A DNA stretch of 64,000 bases, from assembly GCF_000368065.1 (NCBI RefSeq), contig NZ_KB851199.1:1-64000 (forward strand). The letters run 5' to 3'. The position numbers and the translations under genes were made by a program. Shown piece by piece: positions 1-9,708 of the stretch. The first letter of the stretch is position 1. Each line of letters starts with the position of its first letter. Source of the stretch: Acinetobacter seifertii (GTDB lineage: Bacteria; Pseudomonadota; Gammaproteobacteria; Pseudomonadales; Moraxellaceae). Under the pieces are notes generated by a model. It ran no database searches. It saw nothing but the letters and a program-made list of their open reading frames with translations, and had not been told where the DNA came from.

Positions 1-21
1 AACTTCAACCAGTCAAAGTCA

Positions 22-98
<77 letters not shown>

Positions 99-112
99 TC
101 AGATACATCTAT

Positions 113-139
113 GAAGAACAACTTGTTGTGGATTCTTAC
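113..139 (-). other. 3' strand of the pre-16S processing stem
   Basis: On the minus strand this spacer segment between 16S and tRNA-Ile is complementary over about 26 nt to positions 1829-1854 in the 16S leader. The two arms share GAAGAACAACTTGT and GTGGAT blocks in opposite orientation, with one extra pair of bases in this arm. Such a stem bracketing 16S is the established RNase III cleavage substrate that releases pre-16S rRNA. The pairing is seen in the sequence; cleavage itself is inferred. Confidence 0.8.
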
Positions 140-158
140 CAATCGTCAATCTTTCGTT

Positions 159-1694
<1,536 letters not shown>

Positions 1695-1906
1695 AAAATC
1701 ATTTTGCACCTTATTTAAAGACAAGGTGCCAATTCTGGCTCATCAATTACTGACTTAAATTTCGCTCAAATAAACTTCGAGTAATTTAAACCAATCAATC
1801 AATGAAAATTATTTCGATTAATCAATCAGTAAAAATCCACACAAGTTGTTCTTCAATTCTCTTAATGATCTTCTTCCTGGTTCGTCACCAGCAAGCTAGG
1901 TCGGCT
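1695..1906 (-). ncRNA. rRNA operon leader with 5' arm of the pre-16S processing stem
   Basis: This is the transcribed leader between the proximal rrn promoter and 16S. Positions 1829-1854 form the 5' arm that pairs with 113-139. A second hairpin lies at about 1704-1728 (AAGGTGC...GCACCTT type repeat) just before the mature 16S 5' end. I could not place boxA antitermination elements with confidence. No protein gene is present. Confidence 0.7.
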
Positions 1907-1934
1907 ATATTACTCTTAATCTCTTAAAAGTCAA
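1907..1934 (-). promoter_or_regulatory. rRNA operon proximal promoter
   Basis: On the minus strand: -35 TTGACT (1929-1934), 16-bp spacer, -10 TAATAT (1907-1912), followed by a GC-containing discriminator AGCCGACC typical of stringently controlled rRNA promoters. It lies about 210 bp upstream of 16S. Confidence 0.8.
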
Positions 1935-2070
1935 CAGGTAATTTCGATATTTTTTAAAACTTATTTTCCAAACCACCTTATCATCAAATTCATCACTTAA
2001 AGCAACCAACTTAATAACAAGTAACTGTTTTTCAACAAGTTTCTATCTGCATCACCGCCGATGGATGTGC

Positions 2071-2098
2071 ATTATAGGCCATTAAATTCCCTTTGCAA
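2071..2098 (-). promoter_or_regulatory. rRNA operon distal promoter
   Basis: On the minus strand: -35 TTGCAA (2093-2098), 16-bp spacer, a perfect -10 TATAAT (2071-2076), then GC-rich sequence downstream. Together with the promoter at 1907-1934 it makes a tandem arrangement like E. coli rrn P1/P2. The bases upstream of it (2099-2180) are AT-rich, as expected of an UP element, although that role is inferred. Confidence 0.75.
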
Positions 2099-2180
2099 TA
2101 CCTTTCTCATATTTTATTATTCAAGCGGTCATTTTTTCGGCTTTTTCGCCATATTTCTATATTATTTGACCAATTTTACA

Positions 2181-2209
2181 TTGATAATAGGTTATCGCTT
2201 CTGTATTAA
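2181..2209 (+). promoter_or_regulatory. candidate promoter of mlaA
   Basis: TTGATA (2181-2186), 17-bp spacer, TATTAA (2204-2209). The inferred start of transcription lies about 50 nt before the mlaA start codon. Placed by consensus and position only. Confidence 0.5.
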
Positions 2210-2267
2210 AATATATCTCTATCCAACTGCATATTATAGATAGCCTGGCTAGCGGTTAAGGAATTAT

Positions 2268-3167
2268 ATGAATTATTCTAATTTACTATTATCGAGCTTA
2301 TTAACTGTTGGTATTTATACATCAGCACACGCTCAAGAAAATCTTACTGAAGGATCTACCGCGAGTTCGGAAGATGTCGCTTCGACAGAGGATCAGCAGA
2401 GCCGCCCCCGCTCACAAATTATTAAAGACTTGAAAGGTCTAAAAGCTAAAGATTTAAAAATCAATGCAAACGCTGCTCAACCTGACACAGTAAAAGATCC
2501 ATTACAGTCATTAAACCGCCCGATTTATTCTTTTAATGACATGCTAGATCGCAATTTTTTACGTCCCGTTGCAGTTCAATATAATGAAAAAACACCAGAA
2601 GATGTTCGCGGCTCTTATCGCCAGTTCCGCAAAAACCTGGGTGAGCCATGGAATGCTGTTAACCAACTCATTCAAGGTCGCCCTGGTCGCGCAGTAAAAA
2701 CACTAGGTCGATTTACTGTGAATACCTTAACAACTTTAGGTTTAGCTGACCCTGCTAGTCGCTTAGGGCTTCCACCTGAAGACGAAAGTTTTGGCGTAAC
2801 TCTTGGTTACTATGGTGTTCCTTCAGGACCCTTCCTAATGCTACCTTTCTTTGGCCCAAGTACTTTACGTGATGGTTTAGGCTTAGCTGTAGACTCTCAA
2901 GCTCGTCCACAAAAGTATATTATGGATAACCAAGATGGTTTGTATTGGTCAACCAACGTCTTACAAGCTGTTGATACACGTGCCCAGTATTTAGATTTGG
3001 ATCAAACGATACAAGGCGATCAATATGCGATGATTCGCGACTTGTATCTTCAACGAAAGGCATTCCAGATTGCCGAGAAAAAAGGTAATTCAGCAGACGT
3101 ATCTTTCATCGATGATGACGAATCTGAAGATGTTCCAGATGATAGCCAACCTAAAAGCAAGAAATAA
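2268..3167 (+). CDS. mlaA: MlaA/VacJ-family outer-membrane lipid asymmetry protein
   Basis: Member of the MlaA (VacJ) family, the outer-membrane component that removes misplaced phospholipids from the outer leaflet and hands them to the periplasmic Mla shuttle. The protein has 299 residues: a signal peptide ending AHA at about residue 22, an acidic, Ser/Gln-rich linker to about 80, then the conserved core (DPLQSLNRPIYSFND, LGEPWNAVN, RFTVNTLTTLGLADPA, FGVTLGYYGVPSGPFLMLPFFGPSTLRDG). Residues after about 270 form an acidic tail rich in Asp, Glu, Ser and Lys. The ATG is preceded by AAGGAATTAT. Unlike the E. coli protein, no lipobox cysteine is present near the signal peptide, so it looks like a cleaved, non-lipidated form. 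No other mla gene lies nearby. Confidence 0.88.
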   Translation: MNYSNLLLSSLLTVGIYTSAHAQENLTEGSTASSEDVASTEDQQSRPRSQIIKDLKGLKAKDLKINANAAQPDTVKDPLQSLNRPIYSFNDMLDRNFLRPVAVQYNEKTPEDVRGSYRQFRKNLGEPWNAVNQLIQGRPGRAVKTLGRFTVNTLTTLGLADPASRLGLPPEDESFGVTLGYYGVPSGPFLMLPFFGPSTLRDGLGLAVDSQARPQKYIMDNQDGLYWSTNVLQAVDTRAQYLDLDQTIQGDQYAMIRDLYLQRKAFQIAEKKGNSADVSFIDDDESEDVPDDSQPKSKK

Positions 3168-3180
3168 TTAAAGAGGAAAG

Positions 3181-3224
3181 CAAGGTATTGTATCTACCAT
3201 ATAGAAAGGCAATACCTTGATTTT
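3181..3224 (+). terminator. hairpin after mlaA, terminator-like
   Basis: Perfect 10-bp inverted repeat CAAGGTATTG/CAATACCTTG (3181-3190 and 3210-3219) with a 19-nt loop, followed by a short ATTTT tract. The T-tract is weak, so termination may be partial. A candidate promoter for the next gene (TTGATT at 3217, 16 bp, TATGAT at 3239) overlaps its end. Confidence 0.5.
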
Positions 3225-3282
3225 GATTATACATCCTCTATGATGGATAAAATGATCTTGAAAAAGGACAATCATATCTTCT

Positions 3283-4251
3283 ATGTATTTCATTAAACCG
3301 ACACGCTCTATCCCTTTCTTAGAGCAAGCTCTGGATTCACTTCCAGACTTACAAGTCATTCACATAGATGATCTCGATTTATACGATCCAACAATTATCG
3401 CAATTGCTGATGTACAAGATTTCCTGACTTATAAATGGCGTTTACCTACCATTGTGATTGCTTTTGAACATGAAGGTAGTGCATTAGCTCAGGCATGGGA
3501 GGCAGGTGCTCTTGCTGGATGGGTATGGAACCAGTTACCTCAAGATCTGAATAAAGCATTAACAAGAATTGATGCTCAATATAAACGCAATCAAGATAGT
3601 CGCGACTTACCTTCGGCAGCAGAATTACAAAAACGTTTACTACCGAATCCTATTGATTTACTAAATTATGAAGTTGAAACTTTTTTCCAACCTTCCGCAT
3701 ATCTATCAGGTGACTGGTATGACTATTGGAAATTAAACGATAAAGAAGTTTTATTTTACCTTGCCGATGTATCAGGACACGGTGTAACAAGCAGTTTATT
3801 AACTTCATGGATGGCTGCATTTCATGGGCGCTCAAAAACTCCCCGACAGTTGATTAAAAAATTAAATGGAATGCTCGTTCAAGAGAATATTGAAAAACAT
3901 ATTACGATCGTGGTCGGTATTTTAAATCTTGAAACGCATAATCTTCGCTGGTCTAGTGCAGGTCACTACCCTCCTCCAATTATTTTTGAACCAAATCAAC
4001 CTCCAAAAATTTTAACGACTAGTAGTTTCCCTTTGGGTTTAACAGATGAATTGGAAGTTGAAGAACATGTATGTACATTAAATCGTCATGCGCGTTTCAT
4101 TGTTTGTTCAGATGGAGCACTAGAACCATTTGATGGCGGATTGAATGATCAGTTTCAACAATTGGTTCAACATTTGCAAAATCAATCATTCCAAGCCCCT
4201 GATCATGTTGCTGATGACATTGCCATCTTTAGTCTTTGTCGAATGAATTAA
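3283..4251 (+). CDS. SpoIIE/RsbU-type PP2C serine phosphatase with N-terminal receiver-like domain
   Basis: 322 residues. Residues 1-100 have a receiver-like alternation of strands and helices. A linker with AAELQKRLLP (112-121) precedes the phosphatase core, where the metal-binding motifs are GDWYDY (143-148) and DVSGHG (162-167). SSAGHYPPP, a FIVCSDGALEP motif and a C-terminal DDIAIFSL follow. The family dephosphorylates STAS-domain anti-anti-sigma factors in partner-switching systems, and the next gene is a STAS protein. The architecture resembles HsbR of Pseudomonas, although I see no histidine phosphotransfer or anti-sigma gene nearby. The classic receiver phospho-acceptor environment is not clear, so control may not be by phosphorylation. 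The ATG has only a distant AAGGA upstream. Confidence 0.82.
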   Translation: MYFIKPTRSIPFLEQALDSLPDLQVIHIDDLDLYDPTIIAIADVQDFLTYKWRLPTIVIAFEHEGSALAQAWEAGALAGWVWNQLPQDLNKALTRIDAQYKRNQDSRDLPSAAELQKRLLPNPIDLLNYEVETFFQPSAYLSGDWYDYWKLNDKEVLFYLADVSGHGVTSSLLTSWMAAFHGRSKTPRQLIKKLNGMLVQENIEKHITIVVGILNLETHNLRWSSAGHYPPPIIFEPNQPPKILTTSSFPLGLTDELEVEEHVCTLNRHARFIVCSDGALEPFDGGLNDQFQQLVQHLQNQSFQAPDHVADDIAIFSLCRMN

Positions 4252-4353
4252 TTTAAAAATCAATCAATTAAAAAATATACGACTTAAGGACTCTTGAGTC
4301 TGAGATGGCACTATGTGATAATTTTTCTATCCTTCTCTGAAAATGGCATTTAT

Positions 4354-4875
4354 ATGTCAACAGGTCATGTTGAATATGCAAGCTTAAATGGAACGCATAT
4401 TTTCAAACTTATTGGTGAAGTGCGAGCCCATTCTTGTATAAGTCTAGACAAACTTTTAAACAGAATTGAACAGCAAGAGAATGTTGTTGGTGCAATCGTT
4501 GATTTAACCCAAACAACATTTATTGATAGTACTGTATTAGGCATCTTAGCTAAGCTAGGCTTAAAACTGAAACAGACTCATCATATTCAAGCTGTGATGC
4601 TATCTACCAATCCAGATATCACAACCTTAGCCAACAGCATGGGGCTAGGGCAGGTTTTTGTCATTCTGAATTATTGTGGCGATCCTAACGTTTGTACTTT
4701 GACGCTAACGGATGAACACATTACTCATAATGCAATGCTAAGAACCGTGCTGGATGCACACAAGACATTGATGAAACTTAATGCAAACAATCAGAATATG
4801 TTTGAGCCACTTGTTAAGCAATTGCAGAAAGAACAAGACACGCTTGAACAAGTATCTGATAAGCAAAATGCCTAA
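4354..4875 (+). CDS. STAS-domain anti-anti-sigma-factor-like protein
   Basis: 173 residues. An N-terminal STAS domain (about 1-110) contains the signature VDLTQTTFIDSTVLGILAK, where the Ser/Thr after Asp58 (DST) is the expected phosphorylation site. A C-terminal helical, charged extension (about 115-173) is not part of the core fold. It is probably the substrate of the phosphatase encoded immediately upstream and would bind a partner kinase/anti-sigma protein only when dephosphorylated; this is inferred from the family. An alternative TTG start at 4294 would add 20 residues and has AAGGA close before it. I prefer the ATG because the STAS fold begins right after it. Confidence 0.8.
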   Translation: MSTGHVEYASLNGTHIFKLIGEVRAHSCISLDKLLNRIEQQENVVGAIVDLTQTTFIDSTVLGILAKLGLKLKQTHHIQAVMLSTNPDITTLANSMGLGQVFVILNYCGDPNVCTLTLTDEHITHNAMLRTVLDAHKTLMKLNANNQNMFEPLVKQLQKEQDTLEQVSDKQNA

Positions 4876-4901
4876 ATTTTATTGCTAATCTGGATTTGTA
4901 T

Positions 4902-5726
4902 ATGACTCTTGTTTCAGTTGTTCAAATGAATTCTCAAGATGACATTGAAAGCAACTTTCAAATAATCGAGTCATTGATTCAGCAAAGCAAAGCTCAAAAT
5001 GCCAGCTTAATTGTTTTTCCAGAAAACTTTGTATGTTTCGCTGCTGGTAAACAGCGTGAAACAGCTGAGCAATTTGAATCAATTCAGCAAAGACTTGAGA
5101 AACTTGCGCATCAATATCAAATTTGGATTGTTGCTGGCACTTTACCGTGCCCATTTCGTCCAGATGGTTCTATCATACAAGATGGCCGTGTGCGCACAGT
5201 AAGCTTATGTATTAGTCCAGAAAGGACAGAAGCACGTTACGACAAAATACATTTATTTGATGTTCAAGTTGGCGATGCTGTCGGTGGATATCAAGAATCC
5301 CGCTTCTTTGAACCTGGAACAGACGTTGTAGTCACATCTACCCCTTTTGGCAATATCGGGCTAATGGTATGTTATGACTTGCGTTTTCCTGAGTTAGCTT
5401 TAACCTTGAGACAACAAGGTGCTCATCTATTGACTGCACCAGCAGCATTTACCTATACAACAGGGCAAATGCACTGGCAGCTTTTATTACAAGCACGTGC
5501 GATGGATAGTCAATGTTATGTTTTAGGGGCAGCACAGCAAGGTTGGCATGGAGAAAAACGTCAAACTTGGGGACATGCAGGAGCAACTGATAGCCGTGGA
5601 CAAGTTTTAAGTATGATTGAACATGAAGGTAATGGTTTAATTACTGTACCTTTTGATTTAACTGCTCAAGAGCTTGTTCGTACATCAATGCCTTTAATGA
5701 CGCATCGTAAATTAATTCACTATTAA
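4902..5726 (+). CDS. Carbon-nitrogen hydrolase (nitrilase family, Nit1/deaminated-glutathione-amidase type)
   Basis: 274 residues. The nitrilase-family catalytic triad is visible: Glu41 in FPENF, Lys115 in YDKIHLFDV and Cys157 in MVCYDLRFPE. The last two motifs and the C-terminal GHAGATDSRG segment are typical of the Nit1 branch, whose members hydrolyse deaminated glutathione as metabolite repair. Exact substrate is not proved by sequence. The start is the ATG at 4902, two codons inside a possible TTG start. It follows the STAS gene by 26 bp and probably shares its transcript. Confidence 0.85.
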   Translation: MTLVSVVQMNSQDDIESNFQIIESLIQQSKAQNASLIVFPENFVCFAAGKQRETAEQFESIQQRLEKLAHQYQIWIVAGTLPCPFRPDGSIIQDGRVRTVSLCISPERTEARYDKIHLFDVQVGDAVGGYQESRFFEPGTDVVVTSTPFGNIGLMVCYDLRFPELALTLRQQGAHLLTAPAAFTYTTGQMHWQLLLQARAMDSQCYVLGAAQQGWHGEKRQTWGHAGATDSRGQVLSMIEHEGNGLITVPFDLTAQELVRTSMPLMTHRKLIHY

Positions 5727-5740
5727 AAGCTTAATTATTC

Positions 5741-6118
5741 ATGTGGAAATATTTAATTAGCATTTTTTGCTTAGGGGCAAATATTCACTGTTATGCAGCT
5801 GAATTTGGTGCAACAAATCATTTTGTTTCTCCAAACTTACAGCTTAAACAAGATGTCCTTCCACCTACTCCTAAAAATATCCCTCTCCCTGCTTTTGGAC
5901 AACGGATTATTGGTTGGGGAACCGGTGCAGAAGGTGCGAGACAACGTTTAGAGAATATTCAACCTGCTGATGTTTCTATGATTAAAAAACAAGGAACAAC
6001 CTTAGAAATGATTACAGCTTGGCAAGATTTCTATGAACAAGAACAGCAACGTAATGAAAATAACCCAACTGCAAAATATCGTGCTCGTTTAATGAAGAAA
6101 ATTGCCGATCTCTGGTAA
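5741..6118 (+). CDS. Small exported protein of unknown function (DUF4951-like)
   Basis: 125 residues. A short signal peptide (MWKYLISIFCLGANIHCYA, cleaved before AEFG) is followed by a Pro-rich stretch and then a compact domain with FGQRIIGWGTGAEGA and a helical C-terminus ending KKIADLW. The Gly-rich GWGTG segment and following helices recall DUF4951, which I assign tentatively from memory of the motif. It starts 14 bp after the amidase gene and is followed by a good terminator at 6147, so it closes that transcription unit. Function is unknown; it is probably periplasmic. Confidence 0.7.
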   Translation: MWKYLISIFCLGANIHCYAAEFGATNHFVSPNLQLKQDVLPPTPKNIPLPAFGQRIIGWGTGAEGARQRLENIQPADVSMIKKQGTTLEMITAWQDFYEQEQQRNENNPTAKYRARLMKKIADLW

Positions 6119-6146
6119 CTGTTCCAAATTCATATTTTAAAGTTAT

Positions 6147-6175
6147 AGAGTAATCTTTCGATTACTCTTTTTTTT
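6147..6175 (+). terminator. Rho-independent terminator
   Basis: Stem AGAGTAATC/GATTACTCT with loop TTTC followed by a run of eight T. It closes the phosphatase-STAS-amidase-DUF4951 unit. Confidence 0.85.
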
Positions 6176-6277
6176 GCGTTATCTCATTTTTATCAATAGC
6201 TCAGAATTATGAGCATTTAAGAAATCAGACATAAAGCGATATACTAGAAAAGCATCTTTTAGTTTTCTGAGGAATAT

Positions 6278-6715
6278 ATGGACCAAGACTGTCAAAATTT
6301 AAAGCTTGAGAATCAATTATGTTTCCTCATTTACTCAACAAATTTAGCTCTTAATCAGCTTTATCGAAAACTTTTGACTCCATTAGGCATTACTTATCCT
6401 CAATATTTGGTGATGTTGGTTCTATGGGAAAAAGATGAGATCACTGTTTCAGAAATTGGCAACAAACTATTTTTAGAATCTTCTACCTTAACTCCCATTT
6501 TAAAAAAATTAGAAGCAATGCAACTTGTGAATCGCACGCGTTCAAAAGAAGATGAACGCCAAGTGATTATTACACTAAGTAAAAAAGGGAAAAAACTTAA
6601 AGAACAAGCCGTAAATATTCCAGCTCATATTTTAGAAGCAAGTTCTTGTGACATGACCACCCTACTTGGTCTGAAAGATCAGCTGACACAACTTCGTACA
6701 AATATAGCTAAATAA
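6278..6715 (+). CDS. ohrR: OhrR, MarR-family organic peroxide sensor repressor
   Basis: 145 residues with MarR winged-helix architecture: QLYRKLLTPLGITYPQYLVMLVLWE, the recognition-helix region SEIGNKLFLESSTLTPILKKLE and the wing RTRSKEDERQVIITLS. Cys15 in LENQLCFLIYS is the conserved reactive cysteine of OhrR proteins, which is oxidised by organic hydroperoxides to release DNA. The detoxifying enzyme gene ohr lies directly downstream, so OhrR presumably represses ohr and itself. GAGGAATAT before the ATG gives a good ribosome-binding site. Confidence 0.92.
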   Translation: MDQDCQNLKLENQLCFLIYSTNLALNQLYRKLLTPLGITYPQYLVMLVLWEKDEITVSEIGNKLFLESSTLTPILKKLEAMQLVNRTRSKEDERQVIITLSKKGKKLKEQAVNIPAHILEASSCDMTTLLGLKDQLTQLRTNIAK

Positions 6716-6802
6716 TCACCCATTTTTTTACAATTTTGGCTTGTTAAAATAATTAAGTCGTGTACGATATATTTGTATTCAATTTAATTTAGGAATTATA
6801 AG
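6716..6802 (+). promoter_or_regulatory. ohrR-ohr intergenic regulatory region
   Basis: 87-bp AT-rich gap. It holds TACAATT (6729-6735), resembling half of the OhrR operator known from other bacteria, and a candidate promoter TTGTTA-16 bp-TACGAT ahead of ohr. No full palindrome is obvious, so the operator assignment is tentative. Confidence 0.4.
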
Positions 6803-7234
6803 ATGTCTTTAGAAAAAGTTGTGTATCGTGCAAAAGCTAAAGCAACTGGTGGCCGTGATGGTCGTGCAACTTCATCAGACGGTGTGTTAGACGTACAACT
6901 TGGTGTACCTAAAGAAATGGGCGGTGCTGGTGGTGCCGTAACCAACCCAGAACAATTATTTGCAGCTGGTTATTCAGCATGCTTTTTGGGTGCTTTAAAG
7001 TTTGTTGCAAACCGCGACAAATTTAATATTAGCAAAGATGCCTATGTTGAAGGTGAAGTCGGTATTGGTCCAATTCCTACAGGTTTTAGTATTGAAGTAA
7101 CGTTAAATGTTTACTTAATCGGTATGGATCGTGAAGAAGCTGAAAAATTAGTGGAAGCAGCTCATATTGTTTGTCCATATTCAAATGCGACTCGCAATAA
7201 TATTGATGTGACTTTTAATATTGTGACTGAATAA
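6803..7234 (+). CDS. ohr: Ohr, organic hydroperoxide resistance peroxidase
   Basis: 143 residues, the normal Ohr/OsmC length. The enzyme reduces fatty-acid and other organic hydroperoxides with a Cys pair and lipoylated protein as reductant. The catalytic cysteines are Cys60 ([10 protein letters not shown]) and Cys124 ([11 protein letters not shown]); the N-terminal [12 protein letters not shown] and the Ohr-specific [17 protein letters not shown] are present. It is a cytoplasmic dimer in the known family. Adjacent OhrR supports peroxide-inducible expression. AGGAATTATAAG precedes the ATG. Confidence 0.95.
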   Translation: MSLEKVVYRAKAKATGGRDGRATSSDGVLDVQLGVPKEMGGAGGAVTNPEQLFAAGYSACFLGALKFVANRDKFNISKDAYVEGEVGIGPIPTGFSIEVTLNVYLIGMDREEAEKLVEAAHIVCPYSNATRNNIDVTFNIVTE

Positions 7235-7244
7235 GTTTTGATAT

Positions 7245-7279
7245 TTCAAAAATGCCCGAATCAAATCGGGCATTTTTTA
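7245..7279. terminator. Bidirectional terminator between ohr and gspE
   Basis: Stem AATGCCCGA/TCGGGCATT with a 6-nt loop, flanked by an A-tract on the left and a T-tract on the right, so it can serve convergent ohr (plus) and gspE (minus). Confidence 0.85.
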
Positions 7280-7290
7280 TATCTTCCAAA

Positions 7291-8781
7291 TTATGCTTCA
7301 CTTGCCTCATTGGTTACTCGAAGCACTTCTTCAAGTGTAGTTTTACCTGAAAGCACTTTACGCAAGCCATCATCACGAATTGAACCTGAATACTGGCGAG
7401 CATGGTTTTCTAATTCATATTCAGCGGCATTGCCATGAATAAGGCGACGCATAGGTTCATCAACAGGTACAATTTCATAAATAGCCGTACGACCATTAAA
7501 CCCTAAATGTGAGCAATGATCACACCCTTTGGCTTCAGGTAACTTTAAAGCTGGCTCATGCGAGATATGTTGAAAAACCTGCTTTTCAAAAGTATCGGCT
7601 TCACGCCATGTCATACAATGTGGACATAAAGTACGAACCAAACGTTGAGCAACTACCCCAATTAAAGAGCTTGATAATAAGAACGGTTCAATCCCCATAT
7701 CTTTAAGCCGAGTAACCGCACCAATAGCAGTATTGGTATGTAGTGTTGATAAAACCAAATGACCTGTTAGTGATGCCTGTACTGCAATTTCTGCTGTTTC
7801 TAAATCACGAATCTCACCAACCATGACCACATCAGGATCTTGACGTAACATTGCTTTTAAAGCACGAGCAAATGTCATATCCACTTTGGTATTCACTTGG
7901 GTTTGACCAATACCTTCGAGTTGATATTCGATAGGATCTTCGGCAGTTAAGATATTTCGGGTATTGTCATTTAGATCAGATAGAGCTGCATATAAAGTTG
8001 TTGTTTTACCCGAACCCGTAGGCCCTGTGACTAAAATAATGCCGTGTGGACGATGTACCAATTGTGTTAAACGTTCATAGTCATTTGCCATTAAACCCAA
8101 GTGAGTCATATTGAGCCGACCCGCTTGTTTATCGAGTAAACGCATAACAACCCTTTCACCATGTGACGATGGCAAAGTTGAAACACGGACATCAACTTCA
8201 CGGCCAGCAAGACGTAAAGAAATACGTCCATCTTGCGGTACACGCTTTTCGGCAATATCGAGTTTCGCCATAACTTTAATACGTGAAACAAGTAACGGAG
8301 CTAGTTCACGGCGTGGCTGTACAATTTCACGCAATTGACCATCTACCCGTAAACGAACAGATAGTTTTTTTTCGAAAGCTTCAATATGAATATCTGAAGC
8401 CCCTACCCGAATTGCCTCTGAAAGTAATGCATTAATAAGACGAACAATAGGTGCATCATCTTCTTGATCCATTAAGTCTTCTGTTTCAGGAACTTGATCG
8501 GCAAGACTCAATAAATCTGGATGATCTTCTAAACCAGCCGCAACTTGTTGCGATTCCCCAGTGTCGCCTGCGTAACTCGTACTTAATAGGCTGTTAAACT
8601 CTTGTTCAGTACATAACTGATAATGTGCAGGCTTCCCCAAAATTCGTCTTGCTTCCTGCAATGCAATTTTTTCTGTATTTTGACGTCTAACAATGAAAAC
8701 TTGATCACCGTCATAACGAAATAAAACACCATGACGCTTGGCAAAACTATATGGAACTTGTATTTGTTTCAATATTTGCAT
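7291..8781 (-). CDS. gspE: GspE/PulE-type secretion ATPase
   Basis: 496 residues. An N-terminal GspE-type domain (1-100) precedes the motor: Walker A GPTGSGKT (about 253-260), an Asp box, DPDVVMVGEIRDLETAEIA (Walker B) and the His box STLHTNTA. The tetracysteine zinc motif (CPHC and CDHC, about residues 385 and 430) is complete, as in GspE of type II secretion. It would sit on the cytoplasmic face and power pseudopilus assembly with GspF/GspL. No other gsp gene is in the window, so it is a lone locus. The start is the ATG at 8781; a GTG one codon earlier is possible. PilB-type function is less likely given the length and N-terminus. Confidence 0.88.
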   Translation of the reverse strand: MQILKQIQVPYSFAKRHGVLFRYDGDQVFIVRRQNTEKIALQEARRILGKPAHYQLCTEQEFNSLLSTSYAGDTGESQQVAAGLEDHPDLLSLADQVPETEDLMDQEDDAPIVRLINALLSEAIRVGASDIHIEAFEKKLSVRLRVDGQLREIVQPRRELAPLLVSRIKVMAKLDIAEKRVPQDGRISLRLAGREVDVRVSTLPSSHGERVVMRLLDKQAGRLNMTHLGLMANDYERLTQLVHRPHGIILVTGPTGSGKTTTLYAALSDLNDNTRNILTAEDPIEYQLEGIGQTQVNTKVDMTFARALKAMLRQDPDVVMVGEIRDLETAEIAVQASLTGHLVLSTLHTNTAIGAVTRLKDMGIEPFLLSSSLIGVVAQRLVRTLCPHCMTWREADTFEKQVFQHISHEPALKLPEAKGCDHCSHLGFNGRTAIYEIVPVDEPMRRLIHGNAAEYELENHARQYSGSIRDDGLRKVLSGKTTLEEVLRVTNEASEA

Positions 8782-8877
8782 CACAATTTATAATGATGAG
8801 TAAGATGATTTTGAGTGTACTCTAAGCAGATTACAGCGTGAAGTCTGTTTAACAACTCGGTAGAGGAATTTTACGTC

Positions 8878-9699
8878 TTGTTTGAAAATAATGAATATCA
8901 GCCTCGCCCCCAAAATTCTTTAAAATGGTGGGGTGAACAGCACTTTGAAATTAACCAATCCAAAGCATGGCAATTTGGTTCAATGCTCTTTCGTTTAACG
9001 CGTGGGATAAAAGAATGGCGTATCGAATATTATCGTCCTTCTCTTCAAGATGATAATGAGCAAGATTGGCATCCAGTTGCCGACCCACATTTTGCTTTTC
9101 CACATAATGTTCAAGTCGAACGTTATATGTTTCGGAAGACCAATTCAGAATTTTTACTTATGCCACGTCTGGCAGATCGTTCTGTGGTTATCAAACCTAT
9201 TGATCCGATTTATATTCCAGCAGGTCAGCGAGGAACACTTTATATTAGTACGCCTCTCTGGATTGCTGGTTTAGTTGAAAGTCAGCATGAGCCTTTATTT
9301 GAAATTCCTGTAATTCAGCCTAAAGATACATGGTTTGGGCCTAATGCACAGCAAGGTGAAATTTGCTATGCAACCTCTGTTGATGGACGTACTGATTTAA
9401 ACTTGTTAACACCACGTGCGTTTCGTGCGGTTACACCCATTGATTTTCACAATACAAGTAACCATCAATTACGGTTTGATCGTATGAATGTACCAGTAAC
9501 TGCCCTACCTCTTTTTTATAGTGAAAGTACTGGTCGTTTATGGACTTCTCAAATTAAAGTTTATTATGAGGGCTCTGACCGTCCTGCCCGTATTCGTATT
9601 GAAAATCGTACACCACCCCTTGCTGGTGAAGTGACTTATGTTCATCCCCCGCGGTCACCTGGTGGTGCACTATTTAATATGTTTGATTCATTCTTTTAA
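8878..9699 (+). CDS. DUF432-like beta-rich protein paired with an MscS channel
   Basis: 273 residues beginning at TTG (8878) with an AGAGGA ribosome-binding site 10 nt before; no in-frame ATG exists near the start. It has no signal peptide or membrane segment. The sequence is rich in predicted strands with repeated aromatic and Pro residues (KAWQFGSMLFRLTRG, PIDPIYIPAGQRGTLYISTPLW, PLFYSESTGRLWTSQIKVYYEG). I associate it with DUF432, whose members often neighbour mechanosensitive channels; that is from memory. It is followed after 9 bp by the MscS gene, so the two are probably co-transcribed and functionally linked. Function is otherwise unknown. Confidence 0.7.
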   Translation: MFENNEYQPRPQNSLKWWGEQHFEINQSKAWQFGSMLFRLTRGIKEWRIEYYRPSLQDDNEQDWHPVADPHFAFPHNVQVERYMFRKTNSEFLLMPRLADRSVVIKPIDPIYIPAGQRGTLYISTPLWIAGLVESQHEPLFEIPVIQPKDTWFGPNAQQGEICYATSVDGRTDLNLLTPRAFRAVTPIDFHNTSNHQLRFDRMNVPVTALPLFYSESTGRLWTSQIKVYYEGSDRPARIRIENRTPPLAGEVTYVHPPRSPGGALFNMFDSFF

Positions 9700-9708
9700 G
9701 GGGGTTAT

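Noticed and set aside
2061..2243. 60-codon plus-strand frame before mlaA
   Set aside because: It begins inside the rrn promoter region and covers promoter sequence; no ribosome-binding site or protein-like composition.
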